A DNA stretch of 64,000 nucleotides from Granulicella sp. S190 (lineage in GTDB: Bacteria; Acidobacteriota; Terriglobia; Terriglobales; Acidobacteriaceae). Position 1 is the stretch's first letter, and every line of letters starts with the position of its first letter. The notes under the pieces are model-generated. The model was given only the letters and a program-made list of their open reading frames with translations, was not told the origin of the DNA and did not search any database. Of the stretch, positions 27,575 through 36,643 are shown piece after piece. The stretch is from contig NZ_LMUD01000023.1 of the NCBI RefSeq assembly GCF_009766095.1, positions 408,219 to 472,218 on the forward strand, written 5' to 3'. The translations under genes and the position numbers were made by a program.

Positions 27575-27892
27575 ATGGCAGCGGAGACGAAGCTCTCGCA
27601 CACGGCGGCGATGATTCTGCAGGCGGTGAACGCTGGATATGTCTACGGCTTCAGCGTGATGGAGATGACCGGCCTGCCGAGCGGTACGGTGTATCCGGCG
27701 ATGAGAAGGCTGGAGCGCGATGAGTTGATCCGGTCGAGCTGGGAGCAGCAGGCGATTGCAGATGCGGGGCAGCGGCCGCCGAGAAAATATTACAAGCTCA
27801 CCAGGTCGGGCAAGCTGACGCTCGAGGCTTCGCGCAAGCGTTATCCACTGCTTGCGAAGTTGATTCCTTCGGAGCAGGAGGAGCAGGTATGA
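27575..27892 (+). CDS. PadR-family transcriptional regulator
   Basis: 105 aa. The ATG at 27575 gives MAAETKLSHTAAMILQAV, the usual PadR opening. The winged helix is visible: YVYGFSVMEMTGLPSGTVYPAMRRLERDELI (recognition helix SGTVYPAMRRLE) and the wing PPRKYYKLTRSGK. No C-terminal Vir-like domain, so it belongs to the short PadR class (PadR-s2), which controls transporters. It overlaps the next gene by 4 nt (ATGA) and faces the ABC operon across the inverted repeat, so it probably represses both. Confidence 0.93.
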   Translation: MAAETKLSHTAAMILQAVNAGYVYGFSVMEMTGLPSGTVYPAMRRLERDELIRSSWEQQAIADAGQRPPRKYYKLTRSGKLTLEASRKRYPLLAKLIPSEQEEQV

Positions 27893-29388
27893 CGCTGCGA
27901 CCTTCGGCACTCTGCGAGTTGTTGTGTCTCGCACTCCTGCGTGGCGCATCGTTGCTGGTGCCAGCGCGGCAGCGAGAGGAGTGGTGGAGAGAGTGGCGAG
28001 CGGAGCTTTGGCACGTGCGCCGAACGTACACCGCAGAACAGAGCTTCTCGTGGATGGCGGAACGAGAGGTTGCGGCGTTTTGCCTCGGCGCTCTTCCGGA
28101 TGCTCTCAGTTTTCGAGAGCAGTTCCAGCAGAGGCGCATCCCTTTGGCGACGACGATGGGGTCGGCAACGCAGTGCGTTCAGGTGCTCTTCGGACTGATC
28201 GCCATCAGCTATGGTGTTGCGATGCTGTTGCCGGAGGTTTCGGCGATCCTGCACTTCTCGGCTTATCGCGACACAAAAAACCTGATGCTTCTTCGTGACG
28301 CGCACTCCTCCGACGATTCGGTGGCAACGATCTCGGCGGAGCAGTACCAGGTTTGGAAGCGACGTCGACAGGAGTTGTTCAACGGATTTGCTTTCTACCA
28401 GGTTGCCGAGCAGTCTCTCTCGATAGAGAATAGCGTCGCGACTAAAGGCGCGGTTGCTTCTGCGAGCTCTAATCTCTTCGACCTGCTCGGTCTGCGTGTG
28501 CGCTACGCTCGTGAGGCTCCCGGCTCGCTTCCCCGGTTGATCCTCAGCGAGCAGATGTGGAAGCGGCGATTTGGCGGCGATCCTCACATCTTCGGACGGA
28601 TGGTGCAGGTGGGGTCGGAGTCCGCGATGGTGAGTGGTGTGGTAGACCCTGGAGAGTGGAGGCTGCCAGGCAAGACCGATGCGTGGTTGTTGCTCCCACA
28701 TGACCTTGGCTTCTCTGAGAGGGTGGGATTTGTGGTGGCACATCTTCAGTCGCCGCACGCGGACTGGGGAGAGGCATGGCACATGTCTGCGCCAACGCCT
28801 GCGGGCACGGCGAACGACTTCTTCTGCGAGTCTCTTACTGAGAGAACCAGAGGACCGGGAGATGTCTTTCTCTTTGCGGTTCTGCTGGCGTGCCTGGCGT
28901 TGCCGGCGACGACGTCGCTTCCCCTCGGGGAGTACAGGGCTAGCTCGCGACGGCTTTCCCGGTTCACCAGAGTCCGCCGCTGGAGTTTTCTTGGCTGCAA
29001 GCTGGTGCTACTGCTGCCGATCGTCTACTTCGTGTCGCTGGATCTTGCTCATCTGCGCAGCGGGATGGATCCGGTTACGTCGGAGTACATTCAGCTGCTG
29101 TCTGCGTTCTCAGTGTGTCTCTTTGGGCTGCGCTGGAGTCTGCGCGACCAGCGGCAACGGTGCCCGGTATGTCTGGGAAAGTTGACGAATCCGGCTCGGG
29201 TAGGTCAGCCGTCGAGAAGCTTTCTGGACTGGAACGGAACCGAGCTCATCTGCGTCAGCGGACATGGTTTGTTGCATGTTCCCGAGATGGCTACGAGCTG
29301 GTTCAGTGAGCAGAGGTGGCTATATCTCGATGCGTCGTGGGAGATCTTGTTTGCCGAACCCGGATTCGTCACGCCGGGCTACTTCTGA
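27889..29388 (+). CDS. MacB-like extracellular-domain membrane protein with zinc-ribbon-like tail
   Basis: 499 aa, translationally coupled to padR. Parts: an N-terminal segment REEWWREWRAELWHVRR common in acidobacterial permease-associated proteins; a membrane helix (about 95-115); a MacB-periplasmic-like region (FNGFAFYQ, SSNLFDLLGLRVR, LILSEQMWKRRFGGDPHIFG) of the kind found in acidobacterial duplicated permeases; two or three further helices; and a C-terminal CPVC...CVSGHG motif that could bind zinc. It lacks the full FtsX permease core, so it may be an accessory or regulator-linked sensor rather than a transporter. Function unknown. Confidence 0.7.
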   Translation: MTLRPSALCELLCLALLRGASLLVPARQREEWWREWRAELWHVRRTYTAEQSFSWMAEREVAAFCLGALPDALSFREQFQQRRIPLATTMGSATQCVQVLFGLIAISYGVAMLLPEVSAILHFSAYRDTKNLMLLRDAHSSDDSVATISAEQYQVWKRRRQELFNGFAFYQVAEQSLSIENSVATKGAVASASSNLFDLLGLRVRYAREAPGSLPRLILSEQMWKRRFGGDPHIFGRMVQVGSESAMVSGVVDPGEWRLPGKTDAWLLLPHDLGFSERVGFVVAHLQSPHADWGEAWHMSAPTPAGTANDFFCESLTERTRGPGDVFLFAVLLACLALPATTSLPLGEYRASSRRLSRFTRVRRWSFLGCKLVLLLPIVYFVSLDLAHLRSGMDPVTSEYIQLLSAFSVCLFGLRWSLRDQRQRCPVCLGKLTNPARVGQPSRSFLDWNGTELICVSGHGLLHVPEMATSWFSEQRWLYLDASWEILFAEPGFVTPGYF

Positions 29389-29642
29389 CGACAAAATGGA
29401 ACGGCTGCTGTCGCGCTGATCTAATTTCATTGGGCGGCGGTGAAGCGTTGGGTGTCGATGGAGCGTCTCCTGTTCAGACGATTTTTTGCCTGTGGGAGGG
29501 GAGAACCCATTTTGGTACAGGTTATCCACTGCTATTTGATGAGGTTAGGAGATTTAGGTCTTGATTGGCGTAGGTTTCGAAGGCATACTCCAGAGAGGGT
29601 TCAGACCAGTGAGCTCTGAGACGGTGCCAACAGAGACACCAC

Positions 29643-30551
29643 GTGAACCGATATAGCCGTCAAGACGTAATCCGGATCCTCCACTTGCAGGCACGCCAGA
29701 TCACGGCGTGGGAGCGAGCCGGGCTCATCTCCCCTCATGAAGAGTATTCGTTTGAAGCGCTGGGGCAGCTGCGGCGGCTGCGCGATCTGCAGGCCACGAC
29801 GAAGATCTCCGCGAAAAATATTCGAGCCTCGGTGGAGGCGATGCAGCGTTTGGGGGGAGTGCGCAACCCCTTGCTGGAGGCGAGTTTTGTGCGCCGCGGG
29901 TCGCGGCTCAGCTTCAGGCATGGCGGGGCGCTGATGGATCCGGTCACACAGCAGCTCGCTTTTGATTTCGAGGTCGCTCCGGCGCGGCAGCTTCGCGTCG
30001 TGGGAGCAGGCGATGCTTCGTTGCGTCAGGCCGCCGAGGTGCAGGAGATGTTTCTGCGGGCAGTACAGCTAGAAGAGAACCCTGCGACGATCCAGGAGGC
30101 GGTTGAGGTCTACCAGGCGATTCTTGTGATACGGCCGCAGCATGCGCCTGCGCTTATCAATCTGGGGACGATTCACTACAATCTGCGCCGGTTTGAAGAG
30201 GCGGAAGAGCTCTATCGGCTGGCGACGCAGGCCGATCCAGAGTATGCGCTGGCGTTCTTCGATCTGGGCAATGTACTGGATGAGATGCAACGGCTCGCGG
30301 AGGCAACGACTGCGTATCAGAAGGCGGTGGCGCTGGTTCCACAGTATGCCGATGCGCACTACAATCTGGCGTTGGCGTATGAACGGCAAGGACAGCGACG
30401 GCGAGCGTTGCGACATTGGCTGGCGTATGTTCGGCTTGACCCGGTGGGACCGTGGGCGAATCATGCGAAAGAGCAGGCACGTAAGATTTTGAACACCGAG
30501 AAGCTCTCGATCGTCAGCCGGCGTGGGCGGTTGGTGAAGGTCGCCGGCTAG
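29643..30551 (+). CDS. MerR-type HTH plus TPR protein
   Basis: 302 aa, GTG start. The N-terminus (MNRYSRQDVIRILHLQARQITAWERAGLI, about 1-70) is a MerR-like helix-turn-helix. The C-terminal half (about 140-275) carries tetratricopeptide repeats (PALINLGTIHYNLRRFEEAEELYRLA, ALAFFDLGNVLDEMQRLAEA, ADAHYNLALAYERQGQRRRA). This fusion recurs in Acidobacteria with unknown function; a DNA-binding protein controlled by protein partners is plausible. The 255 bp upstream contain no gene. Confidence 0.82.
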   Translation: MNRYSRQDVIRILHLQARQITAWERAGLISPHEEYSFEALGQLRRLRDLQATTKISAKNIRASVEAMQRLGGVRNPLLEASFVRRGSRLSFRHGGALMDPVTQQLAFDFEVAPARQLRVVGAGDASLRQAAEVQEMFLRAVQLEENPATIQEAVEVYQAILVIRPQHAPALINLGTIHYNLRRFEEAEELYRLATQADPEYALAFFDLGNVLDEMQRLAEATTAYQKAVALVPQYADAHYNLALAYERQGQRRRALRHWLAYVRLDPVGPWANHAKEQARKILNTEKLSIVSRRGRLVKVAG

Positions 30552-30692
30552 CGGCTCGTTCTCTTCTTTCAGACATTTCTTTAGACATTTTTTCTGCAGA
30601 TACTCTGCCGCGTTCGCGGTGTGAATGGCTATTCAGTCGTGTGTCTCAAATGCTAGACTCACCTTTTCCTGAATACGGTTTGAGGTGAGTGG

Positions 30693-31859
30693 ATGTCGCA
30701 GCAGGTTGGTCCGATGGCGTTGACGCAGTTGGGGGATGATGAGCAGCTGTTTCGCGATACGATACGGCGGTTTGCGGTGGAGCAGATTGGCCCGCTGGTG
30801 CGCGGGATGGATGAGTCGCAGCAGATGGATGCCGGGCTTATTCGCAAACTCTTCGAACTTGGGCTGATGGGGATTGAGATTCCCGAGGAATATGGCGGGG
30901 CCGGCGGCACGTTCTTCAACGCGATTCTCGCGGTCGAGGAGATCTCCGCGGTGGACCCGTCGGTCGGTGTGATGGTCGATGTGCAGAACACGCTGTGCGT
31001 CAACGCGCTGGTGCGCTGGGCCAACGAGGAGCAGAAGAAGAGATATCTGACGCGGCTTGCGACGGACACGATCGGCTCCTATGCGCTGAGTGAGGCCTCG
31101 TCCGGCTCGGATGCGTTCGCGCTGCAGATGCGTGCGGTGAAGCGCGGCGACGATTACGTTCTCAACGGGCAGAAGCTGTGGATCACAAATGCGAAGGAGG
31201 CAGGGCTGTTTATCGTTTTCGCCACAATTGATCCAGCTGCTGGCTACAAAGGGATTACTGCATTTCTGGTGGAGAAGGGCGCGCCTGGGTTTACGCTCGG
31301 CAAGAAGGAAGACAAGCTAGGCATCAGGGCTTCGAGCACGTGCGAACTGATCTTCAACGACTGCGTGGTGCCAGCCGCGCAGGTGCTGGGCGAGCCGGGT
31401 AAAGGATACAAGATCGCCATCGAGACTTTGAACGAAGGGCGAATCGGGATCGGGTCGCAGATGCTTGGCCTGGCGCAAGGAGCGTGGGGGTACGCTGCGA
31501 AGTGGGCGAAGGAGCGGAAGCAGTTTGGCAAGGCGCTGGTGGAGTTTCAAGCTATGCAGTTTCAGCTGGCCGAGATGGCGACGGAGATTGAAGCGGCGAG
31601 GTTGATGGTCTATAACGCTGCGAGGTTGAAGGATGCGAAGCAGGAGTTTTTGAAGGAGGCGGCGATGTGCAAATACTTCACGTCGCAGGTCGCCGAGCGC
31701 GTGGCGAGCCTTGCGGTGGAGGTGTACGGCGGGTCCGGCTTTGTGAAGGACTACCCGGTCGAGAAACTCTATCGCGACGCCAAGATCGGCAAGATCTACG
31801 AGGGAACGTCGTTTATGCAGTTGGGGACGATTGCAAAGTTGATGCTCGGGAAGATCTAG
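30693..31859 (+). CDS. Acyl-CoA dehydrogenase (short-chain type)
   Basis: 388 aa, complete. It oxidises acyl-CoA to trans-2-enoyl-CoA with FAD, passing electrons to ETF. Signatures: YALSEASSGSDAF (FAD/substrate motif), the WITNAKEAG motif, RIGIGSQMLGLAQGA, and the C-terminal YGGSGFVKDYPVEKLYRDAKIGKIYEG block, where E370 of IYEGTS is the expected catalytic base. The length matches butyryl-CoA dehydrogenases. It has a GAGGTGAG site before the ATG. No ETF or other beta-oxidation genes are adjacent. Confidence 0.95.
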   Translation: MSQQVGPMALTQLGDDEQLFRDTIRRFAVEQIGPLVRGMDESQQMDAGLIRKLFELGLMGIEIPEEYGGAGGTFFNAILAVEEISAVDPSVGVMVDVQNTLCVNALVRWANEEQKKRYLTRLATDTIGSYALSEASSGSDAFALQMRAVKRGDDYVLNGQKLWITNAKEAGLFIVFATIDPAAGYKGITAFLVEKGAPGFTLGKKEDKLGIRASSTCELIFNDCVVPAAQVLGEPGKGYKIAIETLNEGRIGIGSQMLGLAQGAWGYAAKWAKERKQFGKALVEFQAMQFQLAEMATEIEAARLMVYNAARLKDAKQEFLKEAAMCKYFTSQVAERVASLAVEVYGGSGFVKDYPVEKLYRDAKIGKIYEGTSFMQLGTIAKLMLGKI

Positions 31860-31929
31860 AGCCTTCGCGCAGCAGCGGTGCCATAGCCGAATGTCCTCCA
31901 AAGCTTTACACTGGAGGTAGAGCTTTGGT

Positions 31930-33168
31930 ATGACCACTCCTATAAAATCTGAACCTCGCGCCCCGCTGCCTTTCCTGGGATTGGCCTGTGCGGTCGGCGT
32001 ATCGACGATCTACTATAACCAGCCGCTTTTGTTGGAGATGAGCCGGACGTATGGGGTGACGCCGGGGCATGTCGGCTTCGTCGCGGTCGCAACCCAGGTT
32101 GGCTATGCGTTGGGGTTGCTGGCTTTCGTCCCGTTGGGCGATGTGCTGGAACGTCGTGCGCTGATGATGCGGATGTATGGCGCGGAGGCGGTGGCACTGC
32201 TGCTGGTCGCGCTGGCTCCTGGGCTTAGCTGGCTGATTGTGGCGAGTGTGCTGCTTGGGTTGTTTGCTTCGGTGACTCATGTGGCGTTGCCGATTGCGCC
32301 GGATCTGGTCTCGCATGAACAGCGTGGTCGTGCGATTGGCACTGTGATGACCGGTCTGTTGCTGGGTATTCTGCTGGCGCGCACCTTCGCGGGTTGGGTG
32401 AGCGGAATCCATGGATGGCGCTGGGTGTTCGTGGTTGCGGCGGTGATGAATGCTGCGTTCGTCCCGCTGATGGGGAAAGTGATGCCCAAGCTGCCGCCGA
32501 AGGAGCGTCTGCTCTATTCGGACGCGATGAAGTCGCTTTGGACGCTCTTCCGCACGCAGCCTTTGCTTCGAGAGTCCTCGATCATTGGGGCGCTGGCTTT
32601 TGCTTCGTTCAGTTGCTTCTGGACGACTCTGGCGTTCGTACTGCACAGTCACTATGGCCTGGGCGCGGGGGTTGCCGGCACTTTCGGGGTGGTGGGGGCG
32701 GCGGGCGCACTGGTAGCACCACTTGCTGGAAGGCTGTCGGATAAACATGGCTCCCGGTGGGTGGTTTCGGTTGGCATGGGCCTGCTGGCGGTCTCGTATG
32801 TCTTGCTGTGGGTGGAGGAGGCCGCGAGACTCTCGACGACCTTCCACATTCTTGCGCTGGTGGTTGGGGTGCTTGTGCTCGATGTGGGGGCGCAGATGAC
32901 GCAGGTGGCGAACCAGACGCGAATCTTCGGGCTGGTACCTTCGGCGCGCAGCAGGCTCAATACGGTGTACATGACGGTGTACTTTACCGGGGCGGCGGTG
33001 GGGTCGGCCATGGCTACCGTGGCCTGGGTGCACTGGAGATGGAACGGCGTGTGCTGCCTGGCGATTGGTTTCATCGCACTGGCGGGGCTGCGGCATGTGA
33101 CCGGAGACCGCAGTGCCGGAGGGAGACATCCTCATGTTGCGGAAGAAGATCTTTTGCTTGAGGCCTAA
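31930..33168 (+). CDS. MFS transporter, drug/efflux (YnfM-like) type
   Basis: 412 aa with twelve hydrophobic segments. MFS motif A-like sequence between helices 2 and 3 (PLGDVLERRALM) and its second-half copy (PLAGRLSDKHGSRWVV). The motif STIYYNQPLLLEM near the N-terminus is typical of the YnfM/arabinose-efflux-like group. Substrate unknown. Transcribed in line with the acyl-CoA dehydrogenase 70 bp upstream; a GGAGG lies 12 nt before the start, wider than usual. Confidence 0.9.
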   Translation: MTTPIKSEPRAPLPFLGLACAVGVSTIYYNQPLLLEMSRTYGVTPGHVGFVAVATQVGYALGLLAFVPLGDVLERRALMMRMYGAEAVALLLVALAPGLSWLIVASVLLGLFASVTHVALPIAPDLVSHEQRGRAIGTVMTGLLLGILLARTFAGWVSGIHGWRWVFVVAAVMNAAFVPLMGKVMPKLPPKERLLYSDAMKSLWTLFRTQPLLRESSIIGALAFASFSCFWTTLAFVLHSHYGLGAGVAGTFGVVGAAGALVAPLAGRLSDKHGSRWVVSVGMGLLAVSYVLLWVEEAARLSTTFHILALVVGVLVLDVGAQMTQVANQTRIFGLVPSARSRLNTVYMTVYFTGAAVGSAMATVAWVHWRWNGVCCLAIGFIALAGLRHVTGDRSAGGRHPHVAEEDLLLEA

Positions 33169-33189
33169 TCGGCTGGAGGCGCGAGGTGG

Positions 33190-33266
33190 TGGTGAGCGAG
33201 GCAGGGATCGAACCTGCAACCGTCAGCTTAGAAGGCTGATGCTCTATCCAATTGAGCTACTCGCCC
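33190..33266 (-). tRNA. tRNA-Arg (anticodon UCU)
   Basis: Cloverleaf on the minus strand: acceptor GGGCGAG/CTCGCTC (one G-U), anticodon loop CTTCTAA, T-loop GTTCGATCC, encoded CCA. Confidence 0.95.
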
Positions 33267-33329
33267 GCGCGCGTCTCTTTTGATTGTAGCGGGGATGGGG
33301 AGCCTTCTGGTTTCAAAAAATGAAGGCGG

Positions 33330-33929
33330 CTAACCCAGTGCAAGATCTTTGCTGCGCAAGAGGGCGACGACGGCGTCGAGCGCGGCGGCCCAGCTCTCTT
33401 CTGCTGCCTGGGCATCATGGCCGACAGCTTTTATGTAGAGGCTGATGGCAAATCCCTCCTGCGGTCCGGTGAGGTCGACGAGAGCTGGCCGGATGATGCA
33501 ATCGAGCATGGCATAGGGATGGTCGAGCGGGGCGGCGTGGCGCGTGAGCCGGTGCATCATCTGCTCCATCTGATGGTAAGAGGCGAAGAGGGACCGCTCG
33601 CGCCAGAGCAGATCGATGTAGCTGCCAAAGCCTTCGGGTGCATCGTCTATGGTCACGTCAAGGTTCATGCGAAGGTGGTCGAGCTCTTCTGCGTCGAGCG
33701 ACCACGCATCACATTTTGCGGTGAAGATCGGGGAGCGTGGAGCGTTGAGAGCGCGCAGTGCGTGCATCAGGGGAGGGTGTTGCTCTACCTCGGGGAGATG
33801 ATCGAGATCGTATGGATTTTCCCGTAGATCGATGAAGCGGCGATTGCCGGCGGGATCGGATGGGTCAGACCAGGGAACGACAAGAACGGGATCGTCTGCG
33901 GAACATTCGGCGGACCAGTCAGAGAGCAT
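33330..33929 (-). CDS. Conserved-looking hypothetical protein, 199 aa
   Basis: No family recognised. Soluble, acidic protein without signal peptide or membrane segment. Visible sequence features: FIDLRENPYDLDHLPEVEQHPPL near the N-terminus, ELDHLRMNLDVTIDDAPEGFGSYIDLLW in the middle, and a helical C-terminus (AAEESWAAALDAVVALLRSKD). Good start (ATG) and normal codon use argue it is real. It lies 3' of the YheT-like gene on the same strand, 43 bp away, and may share its transcript. Confidence 0.65.
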   Translation of the reverse strand: MLSDWSAECSADDPVLVVPWSDPSDPAGNRRFIDLRENPYDLDHLPEVEQHPPLMHALRALNAPRSPIFTAKCDAWSLDAEELDHLRMNLDVTIDDAPEGFGSYIDLLWRERSLFASYHQMEQMMHRLTRHAAPLDHPYAMLDCIIRPALVDLTGPQEGFAISLYIKAVGHDAQAAEESWAAALDAVVALLRSKDLALG

Positions 33930-33972
33930 TAGGAACTATCTTAGCGTCACCGGCAGAGGTTGAGCGCAGCAG

Positions 33973-35013
33973 TTATGCGTTGGCGAGCAGGAACCTTAGC
34001 AGGGTGTGCTCGGCCCAGTAGCCGTCGTAGCCGGTGTCGGCATCGGGCTGGGCGAGAAAGGCGCAGTGTCCGCCGTGGTGGGTGGTGATGAGACGGATGT
34101 TGGGGTTTGCTTCGAGCTTGCTGCAACTCTCGTCCGTGATGCGGACGAAGGGATCGTCGAGCGCGTGAAGGATGAGAGTGGGCACGGCGATACGATCGAT
34201 CACGCGGGCAGCAGCGGCGCGGTAGTAGTAGTCGTCCGCACCGGTGAAGCCGGAGTAGACGGCGGTGATGCGATCATCCAACTCGCGCAGAGAACGGATT
34301 CCTCGGGCAAGTTTCAGATCGTAGAGGTGGGGAAAGAGCATGACTTTGCGGCGATAACGGCGAAGCAGAGCGTGAAGAAACTTCATCTCGTAGACGCGAT
34401 TATGTGGGCGGTGCAGGGCGTCGGCGGAGGGGCCAAGGTCGAGTGCGGGGGAGACGCCAATGACAGAGTGCAGCTCATGCGGTGCCGCGGCGCCGAGCTC
34501 TCCGGCAAGCTTCAGAACCAGGTTGCCTCCCATCGAGTAGCCAATCAGTGAGATCGACTGCAGGTCGTGCCGGGCCACGAAGAAGTTCATCACCGCAAGC
34601 ACATCGTTCGAGAGGCCGGAGTGATAAAGAGTCGGCGAGAGAGCCTCGGTGCCTCCGCAGTTACGCATGTTCATGCGAATGATATTGCAACCGGCGCGCC
34701 ACAGCTTGTTCGAGTTGCCGACGACGTACTGCGAGTTCGATGAGCCCTCGAGGCCATGAACGATGATGGCTGTTGGCCGAGAGGAGCGGACCTCCTCTGG
34801 CTGCCAGTGGCAGTGGCAGAGGACTTGACTTGCGATCTGGGTATCGGTGGCAGGGGAGACCTCGACCAGTTGTGCTTCCGGCGCGGGCAGATCGTTGGAT
34901 CTCGGGAGGTAGTTGCCCATGATCGTCTGCAGATGTCCGTTGATGAGGAAGCGCCGAGGTTGAAACTCTGCAGCGTGGCTTACGATGCTCTCTCTCTCCG
35001 CTGTTGGCGTCAC
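33973..35013 (-). CDS. YheT-family alpha/beta hydrolase
   Basis: 346 aa. Typical family opening RFLINGHLQTIMGNYLPR, oxyanion/HG motif VHGLEGSSNSQYV, nucleophile GYSMGGNLVLKLAGE, Asp in HALDDPFV, and His in HHGGHCAFL. Members act as carboxylesterases/lipases of uncertain natural substrate. The GTG start overlaps the DUF72 stop by four bases (GTGA), so both are translated as a coupled pair. Confidence 0.9.
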   Translation of the reverse strand: MTPTAERESIVSHAAEFQPRRFLINGHLQTIMGNYLPRSNDLPAPEAQLVEVSPATDTQIASQVLCHCHWQPEEVRSSRPTAIIVHGLEGSSNSQYVVGNSNKLWRAGCNIIRMNMRNCGGTEALSPTLYHSGLSNDVLAVMNFFVARHDLQSISLIGYSMGGNLVLKLAGELGAAAPHELHSVIGVSPALDLGPSADALHRPHNRVYEMKFLHALLRRYRRKVMLFPHLYDLKLARGIRSLRELDDRITAVYSGFTGADDYYYRAAAARVIDRIAVPTLILHALDDPFVRITDESCSKLEANPNIRLITTHHGGHCAFLAQPDADTGYDGYWAEHTLLRFLLANA

Positions 35014-35801
35014 TGTTTCTCCGCGAGAGCCTGAACGCGAGCGAGAAACTGGGTTGCGTTCAGTGCGCCCGTAGGTTCGTCTTCGTGCTTGAAGTAGACG
35101 TAGACATCGCGGTCGGCGGCAAGCGCTGCGAATCGTTTTGCAAAGGCGTCGATCTCGGTTGCCGAGTATCCAGAGTTTCGCCGCAGCCGATAGCAGATGT
35201 GGCTGGCTGAGGTCTGCACCTCTGGCGTCAAAAGATCGTCGCTCTCGGCGATGCAGAGAGCCGCATTATGCTCGCGTAACACCGCGTAGATGCTCTCCTG
35301 GAACCACGACTCGTGACGGAACTCAAATGCGACAGCCGGAGCGCCTTTTCCTTGAAGCGAAGAAAGAAAGAGAAAGGAACTGAGCAGCTCGGCATCAGCC
35401 TTCAGGTTGGGAGGAAGTTGAAAGAGCAGCAGGCCTAGTTTGCCTGCCTGGCGAACCGGTTCGAGAGTCGCAACAAACTGAGCGACCGGTTCGTCGCAGC
35501 CGCGCAATCGCTTGAGGTGAGTGATCCGCTGCGGCGCTTTGAAGCTGAAGCTAAATCCTGGTGGAGTCGCGGCCAGCCAATTCTCAAGTATCTTCGCCGT
35601 CGGGAGGGCGCGAAAGGTGTAGTTCACTTCGACTGAGGTGAGCTGAGAGGCGTAAAACTGAAGGAAGTTTTTTGCAGGGGTGCCAGCAGGATAGAAGTCC
35701 GGCTTCCAAGTCGGATAAGCCCAGCCCGAGGTTCCGGCGTAGAGGCGCGCCAAAGATCTGGGAGGAGCTACCGGGACGGGCGTGGAAGAGGCTTTAGGCA
35801 T
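35010..35801 (-). CDS. DUF72 family protein
   Basis: 263 aa from ATG 35801 (a TTG at 35810 could add three residues). The DUF72 pattern is clear: LYAGTSGWAYPTWKPDFYP, FLQFYASQLTSVEVNYTFRALP, FSFKAPQRITHLKRL, LLFQLPPNLK, VAFEFRHESWF, CIAESDD and YVYFKHEDEPTGALNA. The fold is a TIM barrel; function is not known. Coupled to the YheT-like hydrolase downstream. Confidence 0.92.
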   Translation of the reverse strand: MPKASSTPVPVAPPRSLARLYAGTSGWAYPTWKPDFYPAGTPAKNFLQFYASQLTSVEVNYTFRALPTAKILENWLAATPPGFSFSFKAPQRITHLKRLRGCDEPVAQFVATLEPVRQAGKLGLLLFQLPPNLKADAELLSSFLFLSSLQGKGAPAVAFEFRHESWFQESIYAVLREHNAALCIAESDDLLTPEVQTSASHICYRLRRNSGYSATEIDAFAKRFAALAADRDVYVYFKHEDEPTGALNATQFLARVQALAEKQ

Positions 35802-35844
35802 GCGGGGCAAGGTCGATCCGCAGTCTGCAAAGATTGGAAAATTT

Positions 35845-35920
35845 TGGGGCGGCTAGTGGGTTTCGAACCCACGACATCCGCTGCCACAGAGCGGCGTTCT
35901 GCCACTGAACTATAGCCGCC
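35845..35920 (-). tRNA. tRNA-His (anticodon GUG)
   Basis: Minus-strand cloverleaf with the extra G-1 opposite C73 (5' GGCGGCTA / 3' TAGCCGCC), anticodon loop CTGTGGC, T-arm GGGTTCGAAACCC, encoded CCA. Confidence 0.95.
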
Positions 35921-35985
35921 GTATACTGGAATTATAGCACTGGCAGGCTGCAGGGCAATCCCGCGGCGTGACAGGGAGGGGTCCG

Positions 35986-36528
35986 ATGCCGTTTACCGCA
36001 AAGCCCGAGGTCCTGTCGCCCCGTTTGAACCGCGGCGGCCGAGCCTTCAATGATGAGAATCTTGACCTGCTCTCTCGTGTGCTGGACGATTTTATCCGGA
36101 TTCCCGGCACGTCGATCCGGTTTGGCCTGGACGGCATCGTCGGCTTCATTCCCGGCATCGGCGACCTGGTCGGCGGGATCGCCTCCTGCATTATTATTGT
36201 CGCGGCCTGGGTGCGCGGCGTCTCTTACGCCACGGTAGCGCGGATGGTGGCCAACGTTGCGATTGAGGTGGTGGTGGGGTCGATCCCGGTTCTGGGCGAT
36301 ATGTTCGATATCGCCTGGCGCGCGAACCGGCGCAACTACGCTCTGCTGGTTGGCAGCGTAGAAGAACCCCGCAAACACACGCTGCAAAGCTGGCTCTTTC
36401 TTGGTGTCGTCTGCCTGGTCTTGGCCGGGTTGGTTCTGCTGCCGCTGTTGCTGCTCACCTGGGTCTTCGATGGGCTTTTTCATACGCTCTTCGGATCGGG
36501 CAGCCATGGGCTCTTTCACACGCTCTGA
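35986..36528 (+). CDS. DUF4112 membrane protein
   Basis: 180 aa. ATG 35986 is chosen because AGGGAGGGG precedes it by four bases. DUF4112 signature: LLDDFIRIPGTSIRFGLDGIVGFIPGIGDLVGG then a membrane helix, then a second copy-like IPVLGDMFDIAWRANRRN, and a C-terminal helix (about 138-165). Function unknown. The extreme C-terminus repeats GLFHTL twice. Flanked by tRNA-His and tRNA-Pro. Confidence 0.88.
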   Translation: MPFTAKPEVLSPRLNRGGRAFNDENLDLLSRVLDDFIRIPGTSIRFGLDGIVGFIPGIGDLVGGIASCIIIVAAWVRGVSYATVARMVANVAIEVVVGSIPVLGDMFDIAWRANRRNYALLVGSVEEPRKHTLQSWLFLGVVCLVLAGLVLLPLLLLTWVFDGLFHTLFGSGSHGLFHTL

Positions 36529-36566
36529 TCGCCGTAGTCAGCGTGATGCGATAAACTAATCAGAGT

Positions 36567-36643
<77 letters not shown>

